Shown here one piece after another: positions 13,789-20,566 of a stretch of 21,249 nucleotides of DNA. The notes under the pieces are model-generated. The model was not told the DNA's origin, ran no database searches, and saw nothing but the letters and a program-made list of their open reading frames with translations. The position numbers and the translations under genes were made by a program. Numbering within the stretch: position 1 is the first letter of the stretch; each line of letters starts with the position of its first letter. This stretch comes from DTU018 sp029550685 (GTDB lineage Bacteria; Bacillota; Syntrophomonadia; Syntrophomonadales; Syntrophomonadaceae), in NCBI GenBank assembly GCA_035412805.1, contig DAONVO010000033.1, forward strand, positions 1 through 21,249, given 5' to 3'.

Positions 13789-14667
13789 TTGCTTTTTTAT
13801 AGTCGCTATTTCCTCCTGAGTAAAACCATATACTTCATTACAGAAGTTACAACACACCTCTAACTTACCTACACTTGCTTCAATCTCCTGCAATTCTTCA
13901 GATGATAAACTGGCCATTATGCGGGCCAAACGCTCATGACTGCAGTTGCACTTAAACTGCAAAGGCTTTTCTCCTACTAGTTTATAGGGTATATCCTGCA
14001 TAATCTGTTCCATGATTTCTTCTAAAGAAGACGATTTATCCAAGAGATAACTAATAGGTCCCAGTGAAAAAACTTGCCGTTCTATTTTCTCCAACACCTT
14101 ATCATCGGCTCCGGGCATAGCCTGGACAAAAAGCCCCCCGGCTGCCTTTATGGATAAATCAGGAGCTACCAGCACACCTAACGATATTAGGGAAGGAATC
14201 TGTTCAGAGACTAAAAAATAGTTGGCAAAATCCTCCCCTATTTCACCACTCACCAGTGGAACTCTGCCTATAAAGGGCTGTCTTAGCCCCATATCCTTTA
14301 TAACCTCTAAAAAGCCGTCCCGGCCTACCAGTGCCCCTACGGCAAGTTTACCAGGGGATTGGGGAGGTAAATCCGCCTGAGGATTAGAAATCAAGGCTCT
14401 ACCGTTGCCATGGGCATCAGCGGTAGCCACAATTGGTCCAGAAATACCTCCACCATCGATTCTGACAGTTAAGGTATCCTTGTCACCTTTAAGATCACTA
14501 CCCATCATTAAAGCCGCAGTAAGAACACGCCCCATTGCCGCCGAAGCGGTGGCGGAGGTCTGGTGGCGCTGGTGGGCTTCTTGTACAGCCCCGGTAGTAT
14601 GAGATAGTATGAGGCGAACCTGTTGGTCCCCATCAACGGCTTTTATTAAGTAATCCTTGTTGAGCAT
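13780..14667 (-). CDS. hslO: Redox-regulated chaperone Hsp33
   Basis: Hsp33 is a cytoplasmic holdase activated by oxidative loss of zinc from its C-terminal cysteine centre. The protein is 295 aa, the usual length. The N-terminal domain has GRVLTAALMMGSDLKGDKDTLTVRI-type sequence and GGGISGPIVATADAHGNGR. The C-terminal switch has C240-N-C242 in FKCNCSHERL and C273-N-F-C276 in CCNFCNEVYGF, so all four zinc ligands are present, plus an extra adjacent C272. ATG at 14667 is preceded by AAAGAAAGG about 11 bases away. It has a good sigma-A promoter, and its last codons form part of the rpmB terminator. An oxidative-stress chaperone is plausible for an anaerobe exposed to air. Confidence 0.96.
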   Translation of the reverse strand: MLNKDYLIKAVDGDQQVRLILSHTTGAVQEAHQRHQTSATASAAMGRVLTAALMMGSDLKGDKDTLTVRIDGGGISGPIVATADAHGNGRALISNPQADLPPQSPGKLAVGALVGRDGFLEVIKDMGLRQPFIGRVPLVSGEIGEDFANYFLVSEQIPSLISLGVLVAPDLSIKAAGGLFVQAMPGADDKVLEKIERQVFSLGPISYLLDKSSSLEEIMEQIMQDIPYKLVGEKPLQFKCNCSHERLARIMASLSSEELQEIEASVGKLEVCCNFCNEVYGFTQEEIATIKKQKP

Positions 14668-14706
14668 AATTGTAGTGCCTTTCTTTAAGCTGATTTCTCC
14701 TTAGTA

Positions 14707-14734
14707 ATTATACCCGTAATTATACTATTTTCAA
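14707..14734 (-). promoter_or_regulatory. Sigma-A promoter of hslO
   Basis: On the minus strand TTGAAA (14734-14729), 16 bases, TATAAT (14712-14707), with a perfect -10. A second TATAAT at 14723-14718 gives a possible alternative start. It lies 39 bases before the ATG. Confidence 0.65.
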
Positions 14735-14741
14735 AAACAAG

Positions 14742-14770
14742 TTGAAAAGCAAGGCAGGATTTACTAATAA
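14742..14770 (+). promoter_or_regulatory. Weak promoter candidate for the hexapeptide-repeat gene
   Basis: TTGAAA (14742-14747), 17 bases, TAATAA (14765-14770). The -35 is good, but the -10 matches at only 3 of 6 positions. Confidence 0.25.
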
Positions 14771-14818
14771 AGTCTGGAAGAATAAGGACAAAAGCTTTAT
14801 TAGAAGGAGGAAATAGAC

Positions 14819-15349
14819 TTGGCTATCTATGAATTCGAAGGTAAACGGCCAATTATAGGGGTCTCATCCTTTATACATCCCCAAGCGGTGGTAATTGGTG
14901 AGGTGGAAATAGGTGATAACTGTTATATCGGCGCCGGGGCTGTAGTACGAGGTGATTATGGTAAAATCGTGGTGGGCAGCGGCAGCAATATCCAAGAAAA
15001 CTGTACCTTACATTCTGAGCCAGATACTATAGCTATTTTGGAGGAAAACGTATTGGTAGGACACGCGGCCATTGTACATGGTCCCTGCCTTATCAAGCAC
15101 AACGCTACTATTGGAATGGGTTCTATAGTCTCTTCCAATACTGAAGTGGGAGAGGAAAGCCTGTTGGCTGCCGGTAGTATACTCCCCCCCGGGAAAAGCG
15201 TTCCTCCTAGAAAAATAGCCATGGGTAATCCAGCCCGGGTAGTAAAAGATATGGATGATTATAACTTGGTTTATAATCAGGTAGCGGTTAAGCTCTATCA
15301 AGATCTGGCCCAACGCTGTACAAATGGATTAAAGTTAATCGAAGAGTAA
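14819..15349 (+). CDS. Gamma-class carbonic anhydrase-like hexapeptide-repeat protein
   Basis: This is a 176-aa left-handed beta-helix protein of the gamma-carbonic anhydrase/YrdA/PaaY group. Hexapeptide turns run from IGEVEIGDNCYIGAGAVVRG onward to about residue 140, followed by a C-terminal helix. Key residues of the gamma class are present: RGD (R44, D46), the Gln of NIQENC, and three His candidates for zinc (LHSEP, and both His in VGHAAIVHG). It may hydrate CO2 at the trimer interface. Many relatives have no measured activity, so this is provisional. The start is TTG at 14819 with AAGGAGG 8 bases upstream. It is a single gene, divergent from hslO and convergent with coaD, with a shared terminator. 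Confidence 0.9.
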   Translation: MAIYEFEGKRPIIGVSSFIHPQAVVIGEVEIGDNCYIGAGAVVRGDYGKIVVGSGSNIQENCTLHSEPDTIAILEENVLVGHAAIVHGPCLIKHNATIGMGSIVSSNTEVGEESLLAAGSILPPGKSVPPRKIAMGNPARVVKDMDDYNLVYNQVAVKLYQDLAQRCTNGLKLIEE

Positions 15350-15399
15350 TCCCAGCCCTTTGAGAACCGCTGTACAACAATTTTAAGAAAACCTTAGTC

Positions 15400-15430
15400 A
15401 GAAGGACTGCCCTTGGTTGGCAGTCCTTCT
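15400..15430. terminator. Bidirectional terminator between hexapeptide gene and coaD
   Basis: A 12-bp perfect stem (AGAAGGACTGCC / GGCAGTCCTTCT) with a 7-base loop, followed by TTTTCTATCC on the plus strand and GACTAAGGTTTTC on the minus strand. It begins 50 bases after one stop and ends 3 bases from the other. Confidence 0.9.
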
Positions 15431-15433
15431 TTT

Positions 15434-15922
15434 CTATCCGCGCAGTTGCTTATATTTTTGATCCAAGCCTGTCTTGACCTGAGGGGGCACCAGGGAACTC
15501 ACATCTCCGCCCAGGAGAGCGGCTTCTTTCACTCCACTGGAACTGACAAACACATGGTCAGTGTCTGCCATTATAAAAATAGTATCAACCTCCGGGATAA
15601 GGCGCTTGTTCATCATGGCCATGTGCATTTCGTACTCGAAATCAGTCATGGACCTTAGCCCACGGATAATGGCGCATGCCTCCTTTTCCCTTAAATAGTT
15701 GGCCAATAACCCACTGAAACAGTCTACTTCTATATTTTCCATATGCCGGGTACTCTCTTTTATCAAAGCCACTCGCTCATCCAAGGTAAAAAGTGCCTTT
15801 TTGGTAATGTTATGTACCACAGCAATAATAATCTTATCAAAAAGCCGACTGCTCTTTTCTATTATATCGATATGCCCATTAGTAACCGGGTCAAAACTAC
15901 CTGGGTATACTGCTACCCGCAC
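15434..15922 (-). CDS. coaD: Phosphopantetheine adenylyltransferase CoaD
   Basis: CoaD transfers AMP from ATP to 4'-phosphopantetheine, the fourth step of coenzyme A synthesis. The protein is 162 aa, standard length. It begins MRVAVYPGSFDPVTNGHIDI with the nucleotidyltransferase signature TNGH (about 14-17). It has the conserved IIRGLRSMTDFEYE block (89-102), then VSSSGVKE (about 126-133), corresponding to the ISSTxIR-type second nucleotide-binding motif. The start is GTG at 15922 with AAAGGAGG, 7 bases from GGAGG to the start. coaD normally follows rsmD; here it stands alone about 10 kb away, between thlA and the hexapeptide gene. Its location beside CoA-thioester genes may be chance. Confidence 0.96.
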   Translation of the reverse strand: MRVAVYPGSFDPVTNGHIDIIEKSSRLFDKIIIAVVHNITKKALFTLDERVALIKESTRHMENIEVDCFSGLLANYLREKEACAIIRGLRSMTDFEYEMHMAMMNKRLIPEVDTIFIMADTDHVFVSSSGVKEAALLGGDVSSLVPPQVKTGLDQKYKQLRG

Positions 15923-15983
15923 TTGCTGTCCTCCTTTCCGTTCGGATTACCGTAACCGATTGCTCCGATTATCTTTCGATTCC

Positions 15984-15992
15984 AATATACCA
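15984..15992 (-). promoter_or_regulatory. Extended -10 promoter candidate for coaD
   Basis: On the minus strand TGG-TATATT, 61 bases before the coaD GTG, without a good -35. It is the only -10-like element in the gap between the thlA terminator and coaD. Confidence 0.35.
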
Positions 15993-16026
15993 TTTCCCTG
16001 CCTTATTCCTCATTTTGCCCAAAATA

Positions 16027-16055
16027 AAACACGGGAGTACACAACTCCCGTGTTT
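16027..16055 (-). terminator. thlA terminator
   Basis: A 12-bp perfect stem (AAACACGGGAGT / ACTCCCGTGTTT) with a 5-base loop, followed on the minus strand by TATTTTGGGC (the arm itself ends in TTT). It lies 107 bases after the thlA stop. The 3' untranslated stretch also contains a CCGGTTT/AAACCGG pairing (16073-16079 with 16105-16111). Confidence 0.88.
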
Positions 16056-16162
16056 ATAAACAAAATTTTCTGCCGGTTTACTGCTGTTAAGCACTCCTTC
16101 TATAAAACCGGAACACCCACAGTCATCAACCGGATGATCCTATAACAAGCTATTCTAAGGAT

Positions 16163-17347
16163 TTAGTCTCTGGCTACGATAAGAGCAGTCCCCTGTCCTC
16201 CACCTATACAAAGAGTCGCCAATCCGGTTTTGCTGTTTCTCCTCTGCATTTCATACAGTAGTGATACTAGAATTCTGGTTCCAGAAGCACCGATGGGATG
16301 ACCCAAAGCAATAGCTCCCCCATTGACATTGACTTTCTCCATGGTGTTTTCCCAGCCCAGATCGCGAGCCACAGCGATAGATTGAGCCGCAAAAGCTTCA
16401 TTGGCCTCGATCAAGTCTATATCCTCTATAGATAAACCTGCTTTTTCTAAAGCTTTGCGGGTAGCTGGTACCGGTCCCACTCCCATAATCTTAGGATCAA
16501 CACCACCTGAAGCATAACTGACTACTTTAGCCATGGGTTTAATTCCTAATTCATCAGCTTTTTCCTTGCTCATAACAATAACAGCTCCCGCACCGTCATT
16601 GATGCCCGATGCGTTACCAGCAGTTACGGTACCATCTTTCTTAAAGGCGGGTCTGAGTTGGCTTAGCTTTTCGGCAGTAGTGGCCCGGGGATGTTCATCA
16701 GTATCAAATACGATGTCACCTTTTTTAGATGGGATTACTACCGGTACTATCTCGTCCTTAAACCTTCCCTCAGCAAGGGCTTTAGCGGCTAAATCCTGAC
16801 TGCGCAAACCAAAAGCATCCTGTTCTTCACGGGTAATGCCATACTTTTCGGCTACATTTTCCGCGGTAATGCCCATATGGTAATCATTAAAGGCGTCCCA
16901 CAGACCATCTCTAATCATTACATCCACCAGAGTTCCATTGCTCATCCTATAGCCAAAACGAGCCTTTTCTAAGGCAAAGGGAGCTGCCGACATGTTTTCC
17001 ATACCACCCGCCAGGATAATATCTGCATCACCGGCTTTGATTACCTGGGTAGCCAAACTAACGGAACGTAAACCAGAACCGCACACTTTATTAATAGTGA
17101 AGGCAGGTACTGTTTCCGGTATACCAGCCTTTATGGCTGACTGGCGAGTTACATTCTGTCCCTGAGCAGCCTGTAAAACACAGCCGAAAATCACTTCGTC
17201 AATTTGATCGGCTGAAAGTCCCGCCCTTTTGATAGCTTCTTGCATTACCAAGGCACCCAAATCCACAGCCTTGGTATCCTTAAGCTTTCCTCCAAAGGTC
17301 CCTACCGGTGTTCTACAGGCACCAACTAATACTACCTCCCGACTCAT
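16163..17347 (-). CDS. thlA: Acetyl-CoA C-acetyltransferase (thiolase)
   Basis: Thiolase joins two acetyl-CoA to acetoacetyl-CoA, or runs in reverse in beta-oxidation. The 394-aa protein has the family layout. The acyl-accepting Cys is C89 in INKVCGSGLRSV. NEAFAAQ follows, then the catalytic His H350 in GGAIALGHPIGASG, and the second Cys C380 in LCIGGGQGTAL. All catalytic residues are intact. ATG at 17347 has GGAGG 9 bases upstream. It is transcribed alone from a clear sigma-A promoter and ends at its own terminator, not in a crotonyl/butyryl-CoA operon. In a syntrophic butyrate or fatty-acid oxidiser the thiolytic direction would be expected. The exact chain-length preference cannot be read from sequence. 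Confidence 0.95.
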   Translation of the reverse strand: MSREVVLVGACRTPVGTFGGKLKDTKAVDLGALVMQEAIKRAGLSADQIDEVIFGCVLQAAQGQNVTRQSAIKAGIPETVPAFTINKVCGSGLRSVSLATQVIKAGDADIILAGGMENMSAAPFALEKARFGYRMSNGTLVDVMIRDGLWDAFNDYHMGITAENVAEKYGITREEQDAFGLRSQDLAAKALAEGRFKDEIVPVVIPSKKGDIVFDTDEHPRATTAEKLSQLRPAFKKDGTVTAGNASGINDGAGAVIVMSKEKADELGIKPMAKVVSYASGGVDPKIMGVGPVPATRKALEKAGLSIEDIDLIEANEAFAAQSIAVARDLGWENTMEKVNVNGGAIALGHPIGASGTRILVSLLYEMQRRNSKTGLATLCIGGGQGTALIVARD

Positions 17348-17486
17348 TATAAAATTCCTCCTTTAATGATTGATTTATCCACTACTCAAAACATTGTTAT
17401 AGATTTTGATATAATAAATGCCTCATTTGTGAAAGTTGCCCTGTTGATAATTTACTGAATACTATGATTATTCTTTACCAATTATA

Positions 17487-17515
17487 ATTGTACCCCTCTT
17501 GTGCCGGTCCTGCAA
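17487..17515 (-). promoter_or_regulatory. Sigma-A promoter of thlA
   Basis: On the minus strand TTGCAG (17515-17510), 17 bases, TACAAT (17492-17487). Each box has one or two mismatches, and the spacing is ideal. The implied leader is about 130 bases long and AT-rich, without obvious structure. Confidence 0.65.
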
Positions 17516-17726
17516 TACACTTCGGATTTCAATTCTTAGCTCCACTAGGTAACAAAATCTGCCTTCTTGCCGATAATGGGTATTTATTTCATAACAGCTT
17601 CATTGTTTTCCAGCAGGTTTCATTTCTCCCCGGCTCAATTGACAGCCTTTCAGGATTGTCTCTACCGACTCACCTTAAGGTGCTATTGTCTCTAGGTCCA
17701 CTTCAGTAATGGTCGACCTATCTTGC
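17516..17726. other. Noncoding block with palindrome and direct repeats upstream of thlA
   Basis: The 379-base gap between feoB and thlA holds no credible gene. Its feoB-proximal half has a perfect 12-bp palindrome CACCTTAAGGTG (17671-17682), flanked by direct repeats ATTGTCTCTA (17655-17664 and 17685-17694, 30 bases apart). On the minus strand three small stems follow one another: AGGT..CCA/TGGACCT, the palindrome, and GACA..CCT/AGG..TGTC. It could be the feoB 3' untranslated region, a small RNA or a decayed element. There is no clear terminator for the feo operon. Confidence 0.4.
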
Positions 17727-19856
17727 TTAGGCCAATCCCACTATTTTGCCTCCTTGATAGACTAGAAAACACACTATCCAAGCCAAGGCAATTGTATACC
17801 CAACAGTAAAAAGCGGCCATTTCCAGCTATTGGTTTCTCGTTTGATTACGGCGATGGTAGCAATACATGGAATATATATCAGTGTAAACAACATCAATAT
17901 ATAGGCAGTAAATGGAGTAAATCCCGATTGCTCTCGGGCTCTCTGAGCAAAACTCTTGACTGCCACGTCTTCTTCTCCGGCTAAAGCTTCTTCATCTTCG
18001 ATGCTATAAAGAGTCCCCAGTGTGCTCACCACCACTTCTTTGGCAGCAAAACCAGCCACTAAAGCAACACCAGTCTTCCAATCAAACCCCAAGGGAGTAA
18101 GTACTGGCTCTATGGCCTTGCCCATACGACCTGCATAACTCTGCTCCATCTGTAGAGCTGCGCTGGTATATTCATTGCCGTTGACGTCTGCTGTGGGAAA
18201 AGTAAACAGTCCCCAGATGAGAATGGAAGCCGCCAAAATAATGGTGCCTGCCTTTTTTAGATAAAGCCAAGCTCTTTCCCACATATGCATAAGAACGTTT
18301 TTAAGACTAGGAAGCCTATAAATGGGCAGTTCCATAACAAAAGGTTCTGATTCTCCCCGCAATAGCCAGGTCCTAAATACCTTAGCCATTAACATAGCTA
18401 GAATAATACCAATGATATAGATGGAGAATAAAACATTTCCTGCTACTTTAGCGGGAAAGAATGCAGATATCAACAGGGTATAAACGGGTAACCGGGCACC
18501 ACAGCTCATTAGAGGAGTTACCAGAATAGTGGCCAGACGGTCTTTAGGGTTCTCAAGAGTTCTGGTAGCCATTATAGCCGGTACAGTACAACCAAAACCG
18601 ATAAGCATAGGTACAAAGGATTTTCCATGTAAACCAACCCTATGCATCAACTTATCCATAACAAATGCAGCCCGGGCCATATATCCGGTGGCTTCAAGAA
18701 AGGCAATCCCTAAAAATAGTAAGAGAATATTGGGTAAGAATACTATTACTCCGCCTACACCGCCGATGATACCGTCAACTATTAGAGACTTCAATAATCC
18801 TTCATCCATATGGTTGGCAACCCATCCGCCCAAAGCTGTAAAACCGGCCTCTATCCACTCCATTAGCGGTGCTCCTAGAGTAAATGTCAGCTGAAACAAT
18901 AACCACGTAATCCCCAAAAATATCGGCAAAGCCAGTGCCCTATTCAATAATACCTTGTCAATTAATTCGGTTACAGTAATCTGATCGCTGCCCGTGAAAG
19001 TAACCGCTTCCCGGCAAGCTCCACGGATAAATCCATACCGTCCATCCACCACTACCAATTCAGGATCGTCATGTAACATTTCTCTTATTCTATCCCGGCT
19101 TTTATCTACGACGGCCAATATCTTCTCACCACCAGCCCAGCTGTTTACCTTTCTCACTATCTCCTGGTCGTATTCCAGTAGTTTCACAGCCAGCCAGCGT
19201 AAAGGATAAGTTGGATTACCCGCGTAGCTGCTGTCATTTCCAGCAGCCACTTGAACATTGAGCACTTGACTATCAGCCAGCATACCTTGAAGGATGGCTA
19301 ACTCCTCTTCTACTTCATGACGATACTTTACCGTTTTAGGAGTCATATTTATACGGCCTTGAACACTCTCTAACGCCATGTCCAGCAGTTCCATGGTTCC
19401 CTGATTCTTGGTACCTATCAAAGTAACCATGGGTACTCCCAACAACTGTGATAGAAGGTTATGCTGTATGTTAATGCCGTTTTTCTCGGCAATATCCATC
19501 ATATTTAAAGCTAATACTAAGGGAACCTCTAATTCCTTTAACTGAGTGGTCAAGTACAGATTGCGTTCCAGATTAGAAGCATCCAAAATATTGACGACTA
19601 CATCAGGTTTCTCCTCGATTATCACATTACGAGCCACTACTTCGTCTGGAGAATAGGCGGTCAGGCTGTAAGTACCAGGTAAATCGATTACTTTAATATC
19701 GTAACCTTTATATATTACCCTGCCTTCTTTTCGTTCTACAGTAACTCCAGGATAATTACCCACGTGTTGACGAGCTCCGGTTAAATTGTTAAAAATAGTG
19801 GTCTTTCCTGAATTAGGATTGCCCGCCAAAGCTATAGTAATAGTTTTTTTCGACAT
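17727..19856 (-). CDS. feoB: Ferrous iron transporter FeoB
   Basis: FeoB is the inner-membrane Fe(II) uptake protein with a cytoplasmic GTPase domain. From the ATG at 19856 it is 709 aa. G1 is GNPNSGKT (12-19), followed by the switch I block HVGNYPGVTVERKEG, then G3 VIDLPGTYSLTAYSPDE and G4 ALNMMD. A helical dissociation-inhibitor region comes next. After about residue 300 there are many membrane helices, with Gate motifs: FLEATGYMARAAFVMDKLMH, GFGCTVPAIMATRTLEN and PLMSCGARLPVY. I prefer ATG 19856 because GGAGGG is 8 bases upstream; an in-frame TTG lies one codon earlier. It follows feoA by 20 bases in a Fur-type operon. No C-terminal Cys cluster is present; a separate Cys-rich peptide precedes feoA. 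Confidence 0.97.
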   Translation of the reverse strand: MSKKTITIALAGNPNSGKTTIFNNLTGARQHVGNYPGVTVERKEGRVIYKGYDIKVIDLPGTYSLTAYSPDEVVARNVIIEEKPDVVVNILDASNLERNLYLTTQLKELEVPLVLALNMMDIAEKNGINIQHNLLSQLLGVPMVTLIGTKNQGTMELLDMALESVQGRINMTPKTVKYRHEVEEELAILQGMLADSQVLNVQVAAGNDSSYAGNPTYPLRWLAVKLLEYDQEIVRKVNSWAGGEKILAVVDKSRDRIREMLHDDPELVVVDGRYGFIRGACREAVTFTGSDQITVTELIDKVLLNRALALPIFLGITWLLFQLTFTLGAPLMEWIEAGFTALGGWVANHMDEGLLKSLIVDGIIGGVGGVIVFLPNILLLFLGIAFLEATGYMARAAFVMDKLMHRVGLHGKSFVPMLIGFGCTVPAIMATRTLENPKDRLATILVTPLMSCGARLPVYTLLISAFFPAKVAGNVLFSIYIIGIILAMLMAKVFRTWLLRGESEPFVMELPIYRLPSLKNVLMHMWERAWLYLKKAGTIILAASILIWGLFTFPTADVNGNEYTSAALQMEQSYAGRMGKAIEPVLTPLGFDWKTGVALVAGFAAKEVVVSTLGTLYSIEDEEALAGEEDVAVKSFAQRAREQSGFTPFTAYILMLFTLIYIPCIATIAVIKRETNSWKWPLFTVGYTIALAWIVCFLVYQGGKIVGLA

Positions 19857-19876
19857 CAAAGGTTCCCTCCGCCTAA

Positions 19877-20098
19877 TTATTCTAAAATAATGCCATCTGC
19901 TTCCTCTTTTCTCAATGACAGGTGATTGCCTCTCAGTTTAATTTCCGCCGGGTCACCGAGGGGGGCATAACGTTCCATTTCAACTTCCACTCCAGGCACT
20001 ATCCCCATGTCTATGATACGTCTTTTAATAGCACCATTGCCGACGAGCCTGGCTACCTTGGCCTTTTCCCCAGGCATTAAATTTTTAAGGCTTTTCAT
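19877..20098 (-). CDS. feoA: Ferrous iron transport protein FeoA
   Basis: FeoA is a small cytoplasmic SH3-like protein that assists FeoB. From ATG at 20098 it is 73 aa: MKSLKNLMPGEKAKVARLVG, then RRIIDMGIVPGVEVEMERYA and a C-terminal LSLRKEEADGIILE. The glycine-containing R-x-x-DMG-x-x-PG signature is typical. There are three in-frame candidates: GTG 20107, ATG 20104 and ATG 20098. ATG 20098 has the best spacing (10 bases) to GGAGG, and gives the usual N-terminus. ATG 20104 would overlap the upstream TGA as TGATG and allow tight coupling. It lies between the Cys-rich peptide gene and feoB. Confidence 0.95.
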   Translation of the reverse strand: MKSLKNLMPGEKAKVARLVGNGAIKRRIIDMGIVPGVEVEMERYAPLGDPAEIKLRGNHLSLRKEEADGIILE

Positions 20099-20103
20099 TA
20101 CCA

Positions 20104-20280
20104 TCACTCCTCCCCGTTTCTATCCAGTTCAATTACTCGAGGCTGGGGCATAGCAGATTGGCAGCAGCTATTGCATTCCTGGCTGCACTCCCCACAGTCC
20201 TGGTTAAATAACTTCCTCACTCTATTGACAATAATCACCAGGGCTAAAACTAATATTGCACCTATACATAATTGCTCCAT
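20104..20280 (-). CDS. FeoB-associated Cys-rich membrane peptide
   Basis: This is a 58-aa peptide from ATG at 20280 (GAGGAGG 6 bases upstream) to the TGA at 20106-20104. One N-terminal membrane helix (MEQLCIGAILVLALVIIV, residues 1-18) is followed by basic RVRK, then a cysteine cluster CGECSQECNSCC (29-40, six Cys), and a short polar tail. This layout matches the FeoB-associated Cys-rich membrane protein family commonly found next to feoAB in Firmicutes. Its role is unproven; iron binding or a FeoC-like partner function is inferred. The family more often follows feoB; here it is the first gene of the operon. Its stop touches or nearly touches the feoA start. Confidence 0.88.
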   Translation of the reverse strand: MEQLCIGAILVLALVIIVNRVRKLFNQDCGECSQECNSCCQSAMPQPRVIELDRNGEE

Positions 20281-20363
20281 GATCTTACCTCCTCAGTGTT
20301 AGGGATCCATACCTTTCATCCTAAAAGACTAATACTAAATATATTTTGTTGTATTTTCTATTT

Positions 20364-20382
20364 GATATTGATTATCATTATC
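20364..20382. promoter_or_regulatory. Fur box upstream of the feo operon
   Basis: GATATTGATTATCATTATC matches the classic 19-base Fur box GATAATGATAATCATTATC, differing only at position 5 and at the central base. It lies about 11-29 bases downstream of the predicted transcription start, where a bound repressor would block transcription. Iron-loaded Fur would repress the operon. Confidence 0.88.
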
Positions 20383-20399
20383 AGCCTAAATGTAGTCTA

Positions 20400-20428
20400 T
20401 TTATACTCCATTTTTTCGAATTGTTCAA
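20400..20428 (-). promoter_or_regulatory. Sigma-A promoter of the feo operon
   Basis: On the minus strand TTGAAC (20428-20423), 17 bases, TATAAA (20405-20400). Both boxes are strong and the spacing is ideal. The leader to the Cys-rich peptide ATG would be about 110 bases and includes the Fur box. No riboswitch is recognised in it. Confidence 0.75.
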
Positions 20429-20490
20429 GAGCTTTTGGCAATGAAATTTAAAGCATTGCTGAAATAAACTCACCAAACAAGTTCGGTTTC

Positions 20491-20546
20491 TTACCAATAA
20501 AAAAGAAAACCTCCCGAAAACAGTTGAGGAGGTTTTCTTTTGGTAA
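20491..20546 (-). terminator. Terminator of the Fe-S oxidoreductase gene
   Basis: A 14-bp perfect stem (20501-20514 with 20528-20541: AAAAGAAAACCTCC / GGAGGTTTTCTTTT) has a 13-base loop. It can extend through TTACCA (20491-20496) with TGGTAA (20541-20546) across a small internal loop. The minus strand ends in TTTTCTTTTTTATT. It separates this gene from the feo promoter. Confidence 0.9.
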
Positions 20547-20566
20547 GCGTATAATAATTATTTATT

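Noticed and set aside
16065..16115. Separate small RNA downstream of thlA
   Set aside because: The CCGGTTT/AAACCGG pairing lies between the thlA stop and its terminator, with no promoter visible, so it is most simply part of the thlA 3' untranslated region.
17488..17709. 73-codon open frame on the plus strand in the feoB-thlA gap
   Set aside because: It starts at a TTG lying in the -10 of the thlA promoter, has no ribosome-binding site, and its translation shows no family pattern or coding-like composition.
20283..20363. Riboswitch in the feo leader
   Set aside because: The leader is AT-rich without conserved stems or known switch motifs; the Fur box gives a sufficient explanation for iron control.
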